Origin: Gallionella sp. UBA6045
GTDB lineage: Bacteria; Pseudomonadota; Gammaproteobacteria; Burkholderiales; Gallionellaceae
Reading direction: 5' to 3'
NCBI GenBank assembly: GCA_002429165.1
Contig: DIYV01000163.1
Coordinates: 434-7,671 of the forward strand
Length of the DNA: 7,238 bases
The translations under genes were made by a program, and so were the position numbers. Below, piece after piece: positions 1-7,238 of this stretch. How positions within the stretch are numbered: the stretch's first letter is position 1; the number at the start of each line of letters is the position of its first letter. Below the pieces are notes generated by a model. The model had not been told where the DNA came from. It searched no databases and worked only from the letters and a program-made list of their open reading frames with translations.

Positions 1-1106
1 CGAAAATCCGTTAAGCGTTGCATGAAACCTTGATACGCGACCTGTGCCGCTTCGATGCCTTTTTTGGAACCCTTGCCGCCTGTCGCATAGCTCGCCATTC
101 CTTGCGCAATCCGGGCTTTGACGTTTTCCCATTCGGCGTTGAGCGGCTCGATGACCACGGGTTTGACGATGCGCATGATGGATTGCGGATCGGTGTAGTG
201 CGCACCGAGTTGGCTGCGCTTGGACGGATCGAGACCGCGCTCGAACAATGTGCCAAAGATGGAAGGCTCAACGCTGGCCCAGTCCAACCTCGCGACTGTA
301 ATCAGCGCGGCGATGTCGTCGCTTTGCAGCGGCAGTGTGGCATCGCTGTCGAACAGCCCGCCGTTGAACCAGTCGATGATCTCCGCTCCGAAGTCACCGC
401 CTTTACTCATCGAGGCGAACAGTTGTTTGAACTGGCGGTCGATGCGCGCCGGGTCTTTCGCACCATTCTCCAGTACGCGCGTGACCATTTCTTTGGGCAG
501 CAATCCGGCATCTTCGGCGAAGAAGCAGAACAACAGTTTGTCAAGGAAATGCGCTACCTGTTGCGGCGCATGCCCACGGTCGCGCAGGGTGTTGGCAAGA
601 GAGGCGAACAGCTTCGCGGCTTGTTCGGTGAGGGCGCGCGTGGTGCGCGCCGGACGCAATTTTTCCGGCTCGAAGAACAGCGCGCGCAACTTGGCGAGGT
701 TATCCGGCGTGCCAATTTCCTCGAGCGCGATGGTGTGCGTGTCGGATACGGTATTGGTGAAGTTGGTGTGTATCTCGATCAGGTCGGCGCGCGCCACCAC
801 CAGCAGCGGCGGATTTTCCAATGCCAGCACGTAACGCTGTACCTGATCCAATGCTTTGCGCAGATCGCCGTTCGGGCCTTTGTATTCCACCGCGAAAAAC
901 CCGCGCTTCCACACGTCCGCCCAGCCGTTGCCGCCGCCGGTCTTGGTCGCGCCTTTTTCAAAACAAAAGGTGTCGCCGATAGTGTCCTGCGCGGCGGGAG
1001 TAGGATGGCCGGCCAGCGCGCACAGGTCGTTGAAGTGTTGCTGATAGAAAGCGCGCTCGGCGAGTTGGCAGCCTTGCCACTTGGCGATGAACTGTTGCGG
1101 CGTCAT
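1..1106 (-). CDS. MmeI-like Type IIL/IIG restriction-modification protein, N-terminal part (cut by window edge)
   Basis: The minus-strand frame is open from an ATG at 1106 to the window edge, giving 368 codons; the C-terminal part lies outside. Residues 1-130 look like the nuclease domain of MmeI-type enzymes: D64 in NGWADVW is followed after nine residues by E74-Y-K76 in AVEYKG, the D-X9-E-X-K spacing known from MmeI. A helical linker follows (about 135-270), then SIFGTLFERGLDPSKRSQLG at 282-301 and HYTDP at 303-307, the usual lead-in to a class I SAM-dependent N6-adenine methyltransferase domain. The methyltransferase motifs (SAM-binding motif I, NPPF/Y) and target-recognition domain would be beyond the edge and are not seen. 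Family members cut and methylate DNA with one polypeptide. An AAGGA ribosome site lies 8 bases before the ATG. It begins 49 bases after rlmB and is probably an accessory defence gene beside core genes. A methyltransferase of another defence system, such as PglX of BREX, is possible, but the intact nuclease motif favours MmeI-like. Confidence 0.82.
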   Translation of the reverse strand, partial: MTPQQFIAKWQGCQLAERAFYQQHFNDLCALAGHPTPAAQDTIGDTFCFEKGATKTGGGNGWADVWKRGFFAVEYKGPNGDLRKALDQVQRYVLALENPPLLVVARADLIEIHTNFTNTVSDTHTIALEEIGTPDNLAKLRALFFEPEKLRPARTTRALTEQAAKLFASLANTLRDRGHAPQQVAHFLDKLLFCFFAEDAGLLPKEMVTRVLENGAKDPARIDRQFKQLFASMSKGGDFGAEIIDWFNGGLFDSDATLPLQSDDIAALITVARLDWASVEPSIFGTLFERGLDPSKRSQLGAHYTDPQSIMRIVKPVVIEPLNAEWENVKARIAQGMASYATGGKGSKKGIEAAQVAYQGFMQRLTDF

Positions 1107-1133
1107 GCGGCGATTCCTTGATTGAACTGCCGC

Positions 1134-1139
1134 ATTATA
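1134..1139 (-). promoter_or_regulatory. possible -10 box of the MmeI-like gene
   Basis: On the minus strand the short rlmB/MmeI-like gap contains a perfect TATAAT. Transcription would start about 21 bases before the AAGGA-ATG start of the restriction-modification gene. No good -35 hexamer is found 16-18 bases upstream, where the sequence is the end of rlmB. The match may be chance, or a weak or activator-dependent promoter. Read-through from rlmB is the alternative, since no terminator lies between the two genes. Confidence 0.3.
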
Positions 1140-1155
1140 GCGAGGATGATTAAAA

Positions 1156-1893
1156 CTATGCGGTCCGCTGCCGTCTCGCCTCGAACAGGCAGATGCCGGC
1201 ACTCACCGAGACGTTCAGGCTTTCCACGCTGCCCAGCATCGGGATACTCACCAGTTCGTCGCAGGTCTCGCGTGTCAATCGGCGCAGGCCTTCGCCTTCG
1301 GCGCCCAGCACCCAGGCCAGAGCGCCGGCGTGCTTGAACCCGTTAAGGTCCGTCTCGGCATCGCCTGCCGCGCCGACCACCCAGATGTCGCGTTCCTGCA
1401 ATTCGCGCAGGGTGCGCGCAAGATTGGTGACGGTGATGTAGGGGACGGTTTCCGCCGCGCCGCAGGCGACCTTCTCGACCGTTGCGGTGATGCCGACCGC
1501 ACGGTCTTTCGGCGCGATCACCGCGTGCACGCCGAATGCATCGGCGCTGCGCAGGCAAGCGCCGAGATTATGAGGATCTTGCACGCCGTCCAGCACCAGT
1601 AGCAACGGGGGTTCTTCAAGCGTATCCAGCACGTCTGCCAGATGCTGCACCCGGCGCGAGGCATCGACGCGTGCTGCCACGCCCTGATGGCGCGCGTTGC
1701 CAGCCATGCCGTCGAGTCGTTTCGCTTCGATCGGTATAACGCGCACGCCGTTGCTTTCGGCGAGCTTGATCAGGTCGCGCATGCGCGGATCCTGGCGTTG
1801 CGCCTGGAGGTAGACTTCCAGCACGCCATCGGGATTCTGGCGGATGCGCGAGGTGACCGCGTGAAAGCCGTAGATCAGTCGCAGATCAGCCAT
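1156..1893 (-). CDS. rlmB: 23S rRNA (guanosine-2251-2'-O)-methyltransferase
   Basis: The 245-residue protein ([13 protein letters not shown]...) matches the usual RlmB length of about 245. It transfers a methyl group from SAM to the ribose of G2251 in the P-loop of 23S rRNA, in the cytoplasm. Residues 3-78 are the small RNA-binding domain. Residues 95-240 are the SPOUT (trefoil-knot) domain with its three motifs: [20 protein letters not shown] at 101-120 (N109 and R115), [13 protein letters not shown] at 194-206 (E199), and [19 protein letters not shown] at 215-233 (S225, N227). An earlier in-frame ATG at 1980 would add 29 residues, but these lie inside rnr and lack family similarity, so the ATG at 1893 was chosen. 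The start overlaps the rnr stop by 8 bases (ATGGCTGA), which suggests translational coupling. The rnr-rlmB order is widely conserved in proteobacteria. Confidence 0.95.
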   Translation of the reverse strand: MADLRLIYGFHAVTSRIRQNPDGVLEVYLQAQRQDPRMRDLIKLAESNGVRVIPIEAKRLDGMAGNARHQGVAARVDASRRVQHLADVLDTLEEPPLLLVLDGVQDPHNLGACLRSADAFGVHAVIAPKDRAVGITATVEKVACGAAETVPYITVTNLARTLRELQERDIWVVGAAGDAETDLNGFKHAGALAWVLGAEGEGLRRLTRETCDELVSIPMLGSVESLNVSVSAGICLFEARRQRTA

Positions 1894-4159
1894 GGTGCTT
1901 CTTTTCCCTGGTCTTGCCCTTGGATGGTTTTTTAGATGCAGACTTTTTGCCTGTTGTACGGCCTTCTTCGGCAGTCCCATGTCCAGAGGTATCGATCAAC
2001 TCATGCAATACGAAATCGATCTTGGTACTCTCCATGTCCACCTTCACGACGCGAACCTGCACACGGTCGCCGAGGCGATAGCGCTGACCGGTGCGTTCGC
2101 CGAGCAACTGGTGCTTGGCTGCATCGAACTGGAAATAATCCTTGCCGAGTTCGGAGATGTGCACCAGCCCCTCGACATACAGATCGTCCAGCGACACGAA
2201 CATGCCGAAGCTGGTGACCGACGAAACCGAGCCGGTGAACACGCTGCCGAGATGGTCGCGCATATAGAAACATTTCAGCCATGCCTCGACATCGCGCGTC
2301 GCATCGTCGGCACGGCGCTCGGTCATCGAGCAGTGCGCGCCCAGCTCAGCCCACTTCTGTGCGGGTGTATATTTCTTGCCTTGCAGCACGGCCTTGATGG
2401 CGCGATGCACCAGCAGATCCGGGTAGCGGCGTATCGGCGAGGTGAAGTGGGTGTATGCATCGTAGCCCAGACCGAAGTGCCCGATGTTTTCCGGCTCGTA
2501 CTTGGCCTGGCGCAACGAACGCAGCATCACCATTTGCAGCAGCCCGGCATCGGGGCGGCCTTTGATACGCTTGAGCAGCTTGGAATAATCGGCTGCCTGC
2601 GGATCGTCTTCACCGGTCAATTGCAGGCCGAATTCCTTCATGAATTCGCGCAGCGCTTCCAGCTTCTCCGGTGTCGGCCCCTGGTGTATCCGGTACAGCA
2701 CGGTGTGCCCATGTTCCTGCAGAAAACTTGCCGCACTGACATTGGCCGCCAGCATGCATTCCTCGATCAGCTTGTGCGCGTCGTTGCGTACCACCGGCAC
2801 GATCTTTTCGATCTTGCCCTCGTCAGTAAAGATCATCTGCGTCTCGACCGTTTCGAAGTCGATTGCGCCGCGCTTCTCACGCGCTTTTAACAGCTTCTGG
2901 AACAACTGATAGAGATGTTCAAGATGCGGCACGATGGCCGCGTTGCTCCTGGCCAGTTCGCCGTCCGGCTCGGCCAGCATAGCCGCGACCTGGGTGTAGG
3001 TCAGCCGCGCCTGGGAATGCATCACCGACGGATAGAAGCGATATTTCTCGATATCGCCGCTGCTGCTGATATGCATGTCGCACACCATGCACAGGCGATC
3101 CACATGCGGATTCAGCGAGCACAGGCCGTTGGACAATTCTTCCGGCAGCATCGGGATCACGCGGCGCGGAAAGTATACCGAGTTGCCGCGCAGGATCGCC
3201 TCGCGATCCAGCGCGTCGCCGGTCTGCACATAGTGGCTGACATCGGCAATGGCCACCACCAGCCGGTAGCCGCCCTTTTCCGGTTCGCAATACACCGCAT
3301 CGTCGAAATCGCGCGCGGTCTCGCCGTCTATGGTGACCAGCGGCAGGTTGCGGATGTCTTCGCGTCCGGCCCAATCGGCTGCGGCAACGACAGGAGAGAT
3401 CGCCTTTGCCTGGCGCTCGACATCCTTGGGAAACTCGTAGGGCAGATCATGCTTGCGCAACGCGATCTCGATCTCCATGCCCGGATCGGCATAGTTGCCC
3501 AGCACCTCGACAATGCGGCCGATCGGCTGCGCATGTTTGTCGGGATGCTGCATGATTTCCAGCATCACCACTTGCCCTGCCTTGGCCCCGCCCGATTCGC
3601 CGGGTGCAACCAGAATATCCTGGGTGATGCGGCGGTTTTCCGCCACCACGAAGTTGATGCCGTGTTCTTCATACAGGCGGCCAACCACGCGGTTATTGGC
3701 GCGCTCCAGCACCTCGACGATCTTCGCCTCGGGGCGGCCGCGCCTGTCCACACCGCTCTGGCGCACCATCACCACGTCGCCGTGCAGCACCTGATGCATT
3801 TCCTTCTCGCTGAGGAACATGTCGGGACTGCCGTCTTCCGGGATCAAAAAACCAAAACCATCCGGATGGCCCTGCACCTTGCCCTTGACCAGGTCGAGCT
3901 TGTCCACCACGCAGATGGCGCGCTTGCGATTGCGCATGATCTGGCCGTCGCGTTCCATCGCGCGCAAACGACGCGAGAACAGGTCTTCTTCATCCTTTTC
4001 GATGATCAGCATTTCCAGCAGCTCTTCATCGGTCATAGGTGCGCCCTGCTCGTTGAGTATCTGCAAAATGAATTCGCGGCTGGGCAGCGGACGCTCATAT
4101 TGCTCGCGCTCGCGTTCCAGAAACGGGTCCTGCAGACGTATATTTTTTTTATTTTTCAT
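1886..4159 (-). CDS. rnr: Ribonuclease R (3'-5' exoribonuclease, RNB family)
   Basis: The 757-residue protein has the full RNase R architecture: an N-terminal winged-helix region (about 20-85), two cold-shock domains (about 90-145 and 155-225), the RNB catalytic domain (about 250-590), an S1 domain (about 636-720) and a Lys/Arg-rich tail (735-757). The metal-binding site is seen as [15 protein letters not shown], with D278, D284, D286 and D287. The RNB signature [18 protein letters not shown] lies at about 571-588. The enzyme degrades structured RNA from the 3' end and acts in mRNA decay, rRNA quality control and trans-translation. The ATG at 4159 was preferred to an in-frame TTG at 4180: AAAGGA lies 10 bases before the ATG, slightly far, but overlaps the codons just after the TTG. 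The first codons are a run of Lys/Asn/Ile, very A-rich, including eight consecutive A. Length is a little below E. coli RNase R (about 813). It overlaps rlmB by 8 bases. Confidence 0.96.
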   Translation of the reverse strand: MKNKKNIRLQDPFLEREREQYERPLPSREFILQILNEQGAPMTDEELLEMLIIEKDEEDLFSRRLRAMERDGQIMRNRKRAICVVDKLDLVKGKVQGHPDGFGFLIPEDGSPDMFLSEKEMHQVLHGDVVMVRQSGVDRRGRPEAKIVEVLERANNRVVGRLYEEHGINFVVAENRRITQDILVAPGESGGAKAGQVVMLEIMQHPDKHAQPIGRIVEVLGNYADPGMEIEIALRKHDLPYEFPKDVERQAKAISPVVAAADWAGREDIRNLPLVTIDGETARDFDDAVYCEPEKGGYRLVVAIADVSHYVQTGDALDREAILRGNSVYFPRRVIPMLPEELSNGLCSLNPHVDRLCMVCDMHISSSGDIEKYRFYPSVMHSQARLTYTQVAAMLAEPDGELARSNAAIVPHLEHLYQLFQKLLKAREKRGAIDFETVETQMIFTDEGKIEKIVPVVRNDAHKLIEECMLAANVSAASFLQEHGHTVLYRIHQGPTPEKLEALREFMKEFGLQLTGEDDPQAADYSKLLKRIKGRPDAGLLQMVMLRSLRQAKYEPENIGHFGLGYDAYTHFTSPIRRYPDLLVHRAIKAVLQGKKYTPAQKWAELGAHCSMTERRADDATRDVEAWLKCFYMRDHLGSVFTGSVSSVTSFGMFVSLDDLYVEGLVHISELGKDYFQFDAAKHQLLGERTGQRYRLGDRVQVRVVKVDMESTKIDFVLHELIDTSGHGTAEEGRTTGKKSASKKPSKGKTREKKHHG

Positions 4160-4187
4160 TGACAATGTATCCTTTAACAATTAAATT
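4141..4187 (+). promoter_or_regulatory. sigma-70 promoter of tRNA-Leu with AT-rich UP-like element
   Basis: A perfect -35 box TTGACA lies at 4159-4164. With a 16-base spacer the -10 is TTAAAT at 4181-4186; with 17 bases it is TAAATT (4 of 6 matches each). A GC-rich stretch, GCGCGCC at 4188-4194, follows, like the discriminator of stringently controlled stable-RNA promoters. Transcription would start near 4194, about 15 bases before the tRNA. Upstream of the -35, 4141-4156 is nearly all T/A and could act as an UP element. The -35 box touches the rnr start codon, and the UP-like tract is the first rnr codons read on the other strand. Confidence 0.75.
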
Positions 4188-4208
4188 GCGCGCCTTCAGC
4201 AAATCTAA

Positions 4209-4293
4209 GCCCGGATGGCGGAATTGGTAGACGCGCACGGTTCAGGTCCGTGTGCCGTAAGGTGTGGAGGTTCGAGTCCTCTTCCGGGCACCA
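4209..4293 (+). tRNA. tRNA-Leu (anticodon CAG)
   Basis: This is an 85-base class II tRNA with an encoded CCA end. The acceptor stem is GCCCGGA (4209-4215) paired with TCCGGGC (4283-4289), then discriminator A4290 and CCA. The anticodon stem is CACGG/CCGTG (4236-4240 and 4248-4252) around the loop TTCAGGT, placing anticodon CAG at 4243-4245, which reads CUG. A long variable arm (4253-4265) identifies the leucine/serine/tyrosine class, and A73 with CAG fits leucine. The T arm is GGAGG-TTCGAGT-CCTCT (4266-4282). The gene lies on the strand opposite to all protein genes here, between rnr and purA. CUG is usually the main leucine codon in GC-rich genomes, so this is probably a major tRNA. Confidence 0.97.
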
Positions 4294-4304
4294 AAACATG
4301 AATC

Positions 4305-4332
4305 GGCTCGCGCAAGCGGGCCTTTTTCTTTT
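4305..4332 (+). terminator. intrinsic terminator of tRNA-Leu
   Basis: Eleven bases after the tRNA, GGCTCGC (4305-4311) pairs with GCGGGCC (4316-4322), seven pairs with one G-U, closing a GCAA tetraloop. The run TTTTTCTTTT follows at once. This is a textbook Rho-independent terminator for the plus-strand transcript. Confidence 0.88.
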
Positions 4333-4333
4333 C

Positions 4334-4494
4334 GTGCCCGGAAAAGCGAAGCACGCTTCGCGCCAGGACTCGAAAGGCATCCGATGCAGCGTGGTTGTTG
4401 CCGCTTTAGCGGCTTTACAACCACGGCGTACCCCTTGCGGGTGCAGCGGATGCCGGGGCCGCGCCCGTGTGACCGAGTCCTGTTCTGGGCACCA
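4334..4494. repeat. branched long palindrome with tRNA-Leu-like ends (MITE-like or structured RNA)
   Basis: About 160 bases fold into one long interrupted stem. Outer arm: 4334-4343 with 4483-4492 (ten pairs, one G-U). Next: CAGGACTCG 4364-4372 with 4474-4482 (nine pairs). Next: 4376-4388 with 4442-4454 (12 of 13). Apex: CGTGGTTGT 4390-4398 with 4417-4425 (nine pairs), enclosing GCCGCT 4400-4405 with AGCGGC 4408-4413. Side hairpins interrupt the stem: GCGAAG/CTTCGC (4346-4361) on the left, ACCC/GGGT (4430-4442, which would compete for the last base of the main stem) and GGGC/GCCC (4456-4466) on the right. The last 21 bases match the tRNA-Leu 3' end (4273-4293) at 19 positions, including the final ACCA. 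The left end carries the same sequence inverted, split by a 20-base insert containing the left side hairpin. No protein is convincingly encoded. It may be a small non-autonomous element, a recombination-site remnant or a structured RNA; the palindrome is plain, its role is not. Confidence 0.7.
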
Positions 4495-4515
4495 GCTATT
4501 AACTCAACACAAATA

Positions 4516-4551
4516 AACAACGCAAACCAAGAATCTCGTTTTTGCGATGTT
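4516..4551 (-). terminator. AT-rich hairpin, possible purA terminator
   Basis: AACA-A-CGCAAA (4516-4526) is complementary to TTTGCG-A-TGTT (4541-4551) apart from one A-A mismatch, leaving a 14-base loop. Read on the minus strand, the hairpin lies about 140 bases past the purA stop and is followed by TATTTGTGTT, only a weak U-rich tail. It could end leftward purA transcription before it meets the tRNA gene head-on. The stem is modest, so the assignment is tentative. Confidence 0.35.
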
Positions 4552-4569
4552 CATTACGTTTACCAACAT

Positions 4570-4693
4570 ATTCCAATTCTATTTCGAAGGTCAAACAAGG
4601 CGGCGACGAGCAAACGACGCAGTCAGTGCTGATAGCACGACTAGGAGTTTGCGAGGAAGCCAACGCAGTTTCACCGATGAAATGGGATTGGAA

Positions 4694-4694
<1 letters not shown>
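4570..4694. repeat. imperfect palindrome of about 125 bases abutting the purA stop
   Basis: Nested complementary blocks occur in the right order around one centre: ATTCCAAT 4570-4577 with ATTGGAAT 4687-4694; ATTTC 4581-4585 with GAAAT 4679-4683; GGT 4589-4591 with ACC 4673-4675; AAAC 4593-4596 with GTTT 4668-4671; GGC 4602-4604 with GCC 4659-4661; GCAAAC 4610-4615 with GTTTGC 4647-4652; AGTC 4621-4624 with GACT 4639-4642; GTGCT 4626-4630 with AGCAC 4634-4638, with a three-base loop. The right end is the last base of the purA TAA stop. It shares no obvious sequence with the neighbouring palindrome. No U-run follows on either strand, so it is not a typical intrinsic terminator. A dispersed small repeat is my best guess; copies elsewhere cannot be checked here. 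Confidence 0.55.
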
Positions 4695-6022
<1,328 letters not shown>

Positions 6023-6036
6023 TCAAATTTTAGAAA

Positions 6037-7194
6037 TCAAAGCGCAACGACCTGCCAAACCCCGTTGCGCAACACCAGTTCACGGTCGCACTGCAATTCC
6101 CCGCGCAATGCCGCATCACCGAGCAGATCAACCACCACCGCCTCGCCCGTTGCGCGCAGTTGTGCGATCTTGTCGCGCAAAACGGCATCGTCGGAGTGCG
6201 GCGCGCATATACCCAGCTTTGCGGCTTGCGGCGGCAACAGCCGATACAACAGACGCAGGTCCATGCTGAACCCGGTCGCGGCGCGCGCGCGCCCGAAGCT
6301 CTTGCCGAGGTCGTCATAGCGTCCGCCCAGCGCGATCGCGTCATGGCTGCCGGCATGGTAAGCGGCGAACACCATACCGCTGTGATAATGGTAGCCGCGC
6401 AGATCGGCGAGATCTATCCCGACGCTGGACACCAGCGGCTGCAACTTTCCGGAAATGTTCTGCAGGTCATCCAGAGCCGCAGCGACTCCCGGATAGTCCG
6501 GCAGCAGCCTGCGTGCCTTCTCCAGCACATCGGAACAATTACCGTACAGCGTCGGCAGTGCCAGTAATGCGTTGCGCAAAACCGCATCCAGCGGCCGCGC
6601 CAATATCTGCAAAGCCGCACTGTCCTTGTTTTGCAAGGCTGAGAATAATTCGCTTTCGAGTTCCCTGTCCAGTTTGGCATGGCTCACCAGCGCGCGAAAC
6701 ACGCCGACATGGCCGAGATCCAGGTGCGCGTCCTTGATGCCCAACAGAGCCAGCGATTGCAGCATCAGCTGCTGGATTTCCAGATCGCTTTCCAAACCAG
6801 CATGCCCATACAACTCGGCACCGATCTGCAACAGTTCGCGGGTGCGCGTAAGCCCCCTCGGCTGGGTGTGCAGCACGCTGCCGGCATAGCAAAGGCGCAC
6901 CACGCCCTGGCGATTGAGCAGATGCGCATCAATGCGCGCCACTTGCGGTGTGATGTCGGCGCGCAGTGCCAAGGTACGGCCGCTCAACTGGTCGACCAGT
7001 TTGAAAGTGCGCAAATCCATGTCAGCACTACCATCGATCAACAACGATTCCGCATACTCCAGCAACGGCGGTGCGACCAATTGATATCCCGACCTGCGCA
7101 ACAGATCGAGGACTTGCGCGCGCATCCGTTCGACGCTCCATGCCTCGTCGGGCAGCATATCTTCTACATGTTCTGGAAGCAGCCAGTTTTGCAT
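6037..7194 (-). CDS. hisZ: ATP phosphoribosyltransferase regulatory subunit HisZ
   Basis: The 385-residue protein is a histidyl-tRNA synthetase paralogue without the C-terminal anticodon-binding domain. HisZ binds the short form of HisG and gives histidine-sensitive ATP phosphoribosyltransferase, the first step of histidine synthesis. Class II synthetase core features are visible: ALRADITPQVAR at 76-87; the motif 2 region RLCYAGSVLHTQPRG at 100-114 and RELLQIGAELYG at 119-130; DLRGYHYHSGMVFAAY at 264-279; and GGRYDDLGKSFGRARAATGF at 290-309, the motif 3 region. Its length of 385 against about 420-450 for HisS, and the start MQNWLLPEHVEDMLPDEA, distinguish it from HisS. The ATG at 7194 overlaps the upstream stop by one base (TGATG), so the TTG four codons earlier is less likely. 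No hisG lies in the window. Presence of HisZ implies a short HisG elsewhere in the genome. Confidence 0.93.
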   Translation of the reverse strand: MQNWLLPEHVEDMLPDEAWSVERMRAQVLDLLRRSGYQLVAPPLLEYAESLLIDGSADMDLRTFKLVDQLSGRTLALRADITPQVARIDAHLLNRQGVVRLCYAGSVLHTQPRGLTRTRELLQIGAELYGHAGLESDLEIQQLMLQSLALLGIKDAHLDLGHVGVFRALVSHAKLDRELESELFSALQNKDSAALQILARPLDAVLRNALLALPTLYGNCSDVLEKARRLLPDYPGVAAALDDLQNISGKLQPLVSSVGIDLADLRGYHYHSGMVFAAYHAGSHDAIALGGRYDDLGKSFGRARAATGFSMDLRLLYRLLPPQAAKLGICAPHSDDAVLRDKIAQLRATGEAVVVDLLGDAALRGELQCDRELVLRNGVWQVVAL

Positions 7195-7238
7195 CACTTG
7201 ATCCAATACAGCAACAGCAAGCCGGACAGCATCGCTGT
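7194..7238 (-). CDS. C-terminal end of a probable DUF2065 (YjeT-like) small membrane protein
   Basis: From the window edge the minus strand reads TAMLSGLLLLYWIK and then TGA at 7196-7194, whose A is the first base of the hisZ ATG. A hydrophobic stretch ending in a short charged tail, directly before hisZ, fits the C-terminal transmembrane segment of DUF2065 proteins. These are about 60 residues long and commonly lie between hflC and hisZ or purA in proteobacteria. Only 14 codons are visible, so the identification rests mostly on context. The one-base overlap suggests coupled translation with hisZ. Confidence 0.6.
   Translation of the reverse strand, partial: TAMLSGLLLLYWIK

Noticed and set aside
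18..1121. 367-codon plus-strand open frame
   Set aside because: It is antisense to the MmeI-like gene, whose protein has recognisable motifs. The plus-strand product has no recognisable domain, and long antisense frames are common at this codon composition.
1892..2890. 332-codon plus-strand open frame opposite the 3' part of rnr
   Set aside because: Antisense shadow of the RNB and S1 domain coding region; no recognisable product.
2915..4162. 415-codon plus-strand open frame opposite rnr
   Set aside because: The translation is rich in His, Ala and Gln with no family likeness, and it lies fully within the well-supported rnr gene.
4173..4208. rnr promoter with -10 TTTAAT on the minus strand at 4180-4185
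   Set aside because: No matching -35 box at a proper distance, and the predicted start would fall inside the ribosome site.
4454..4494. A second functional tRNA
   Set aside because: The 3' end resembles tRNA-Leu, but the T stem does not pair and no D arm or anticodon arm is found.
4250..4632. Small open frames on both strands through the tRNA and the first palindrome
   Set aside because: They read through the tRNA gene and terminator. The sequence is explained by RNA and palindrome structure.
6281..6292. Alternating GC run within hisZ
   Set aside because: It encodes Ala-Arg repeats in a conserved-length segment of HisZ and needs no other explanation.

Overview
The window looks like part of a betaproteobacterial chromosome. 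The evidence is the gene order (a DUF2065-type tail, hisZ, purA, then rnr and rlmB, all on the minus strand), protein sequences typical of that class, and a moderately GC-rich composition. A member of the Nitrosomonadales or a relative is possible, but the sequence alone does not fix the genus.

Layout, in the direction of minus-strand transcription (high to low coordinates). At 7238-7194 lie the last 14 codons of a small membrane protein that resembles DUF2065/YjeT. Its stop overlaps the hisZ start by one base. hisZ (7194-6037) is followed after 32 bases by purA (6004-4694). Next comes a gap of about 530 bases without protein genes (4160-4693). It holds a plus-strand tRNA-Leu(CAG) with a strong promoter and an intrinsic terminator, then three palindromic structures. 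Beyond the gap are rnr (4159-1886) and rlmB (1893-1156), which overlap by 8 bases. After 49 bases follows the N-terminal 368 codons of a large MmeI-like restriction-modification protein (1106-1), cut by the window edge.

The core genes serve histidine synthesis (HisZ, the regulatory subunit of ATP phosphoribosyltransferase), AMP synthesis (PurA), RNA turnover (RNase R) and 23S rRNA methylation (RlmB). They form two compact leftward transcription units, split by the oppositely oriented tRNA gene. The MmeI-like gene is the only clear accessory protein gene. It carries a complete D-X9-E-X-K nuclease motif.

The least explained sequence is the tRNA-Leu/purA gap. Directly after the tRNA terminator is a palindrome of about 160 bases with side hairpins. 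Its right end repeats the last 21 bases of the tRNA at 19 of 21 positions, including CCA, and its left end carries the same sequence inverted but split by a small hairpin. A second, unrelated imperfect palindrome of about 125 bases ends in the purA stop codon. Both look like small non-coding repeats or remnants of mobile elements. Whether they recur in the genome cannot be seen from here. The tRNA promoter is also notable: its AT-rich upstream element and -35 box lie within or next to the first codons of rnr.
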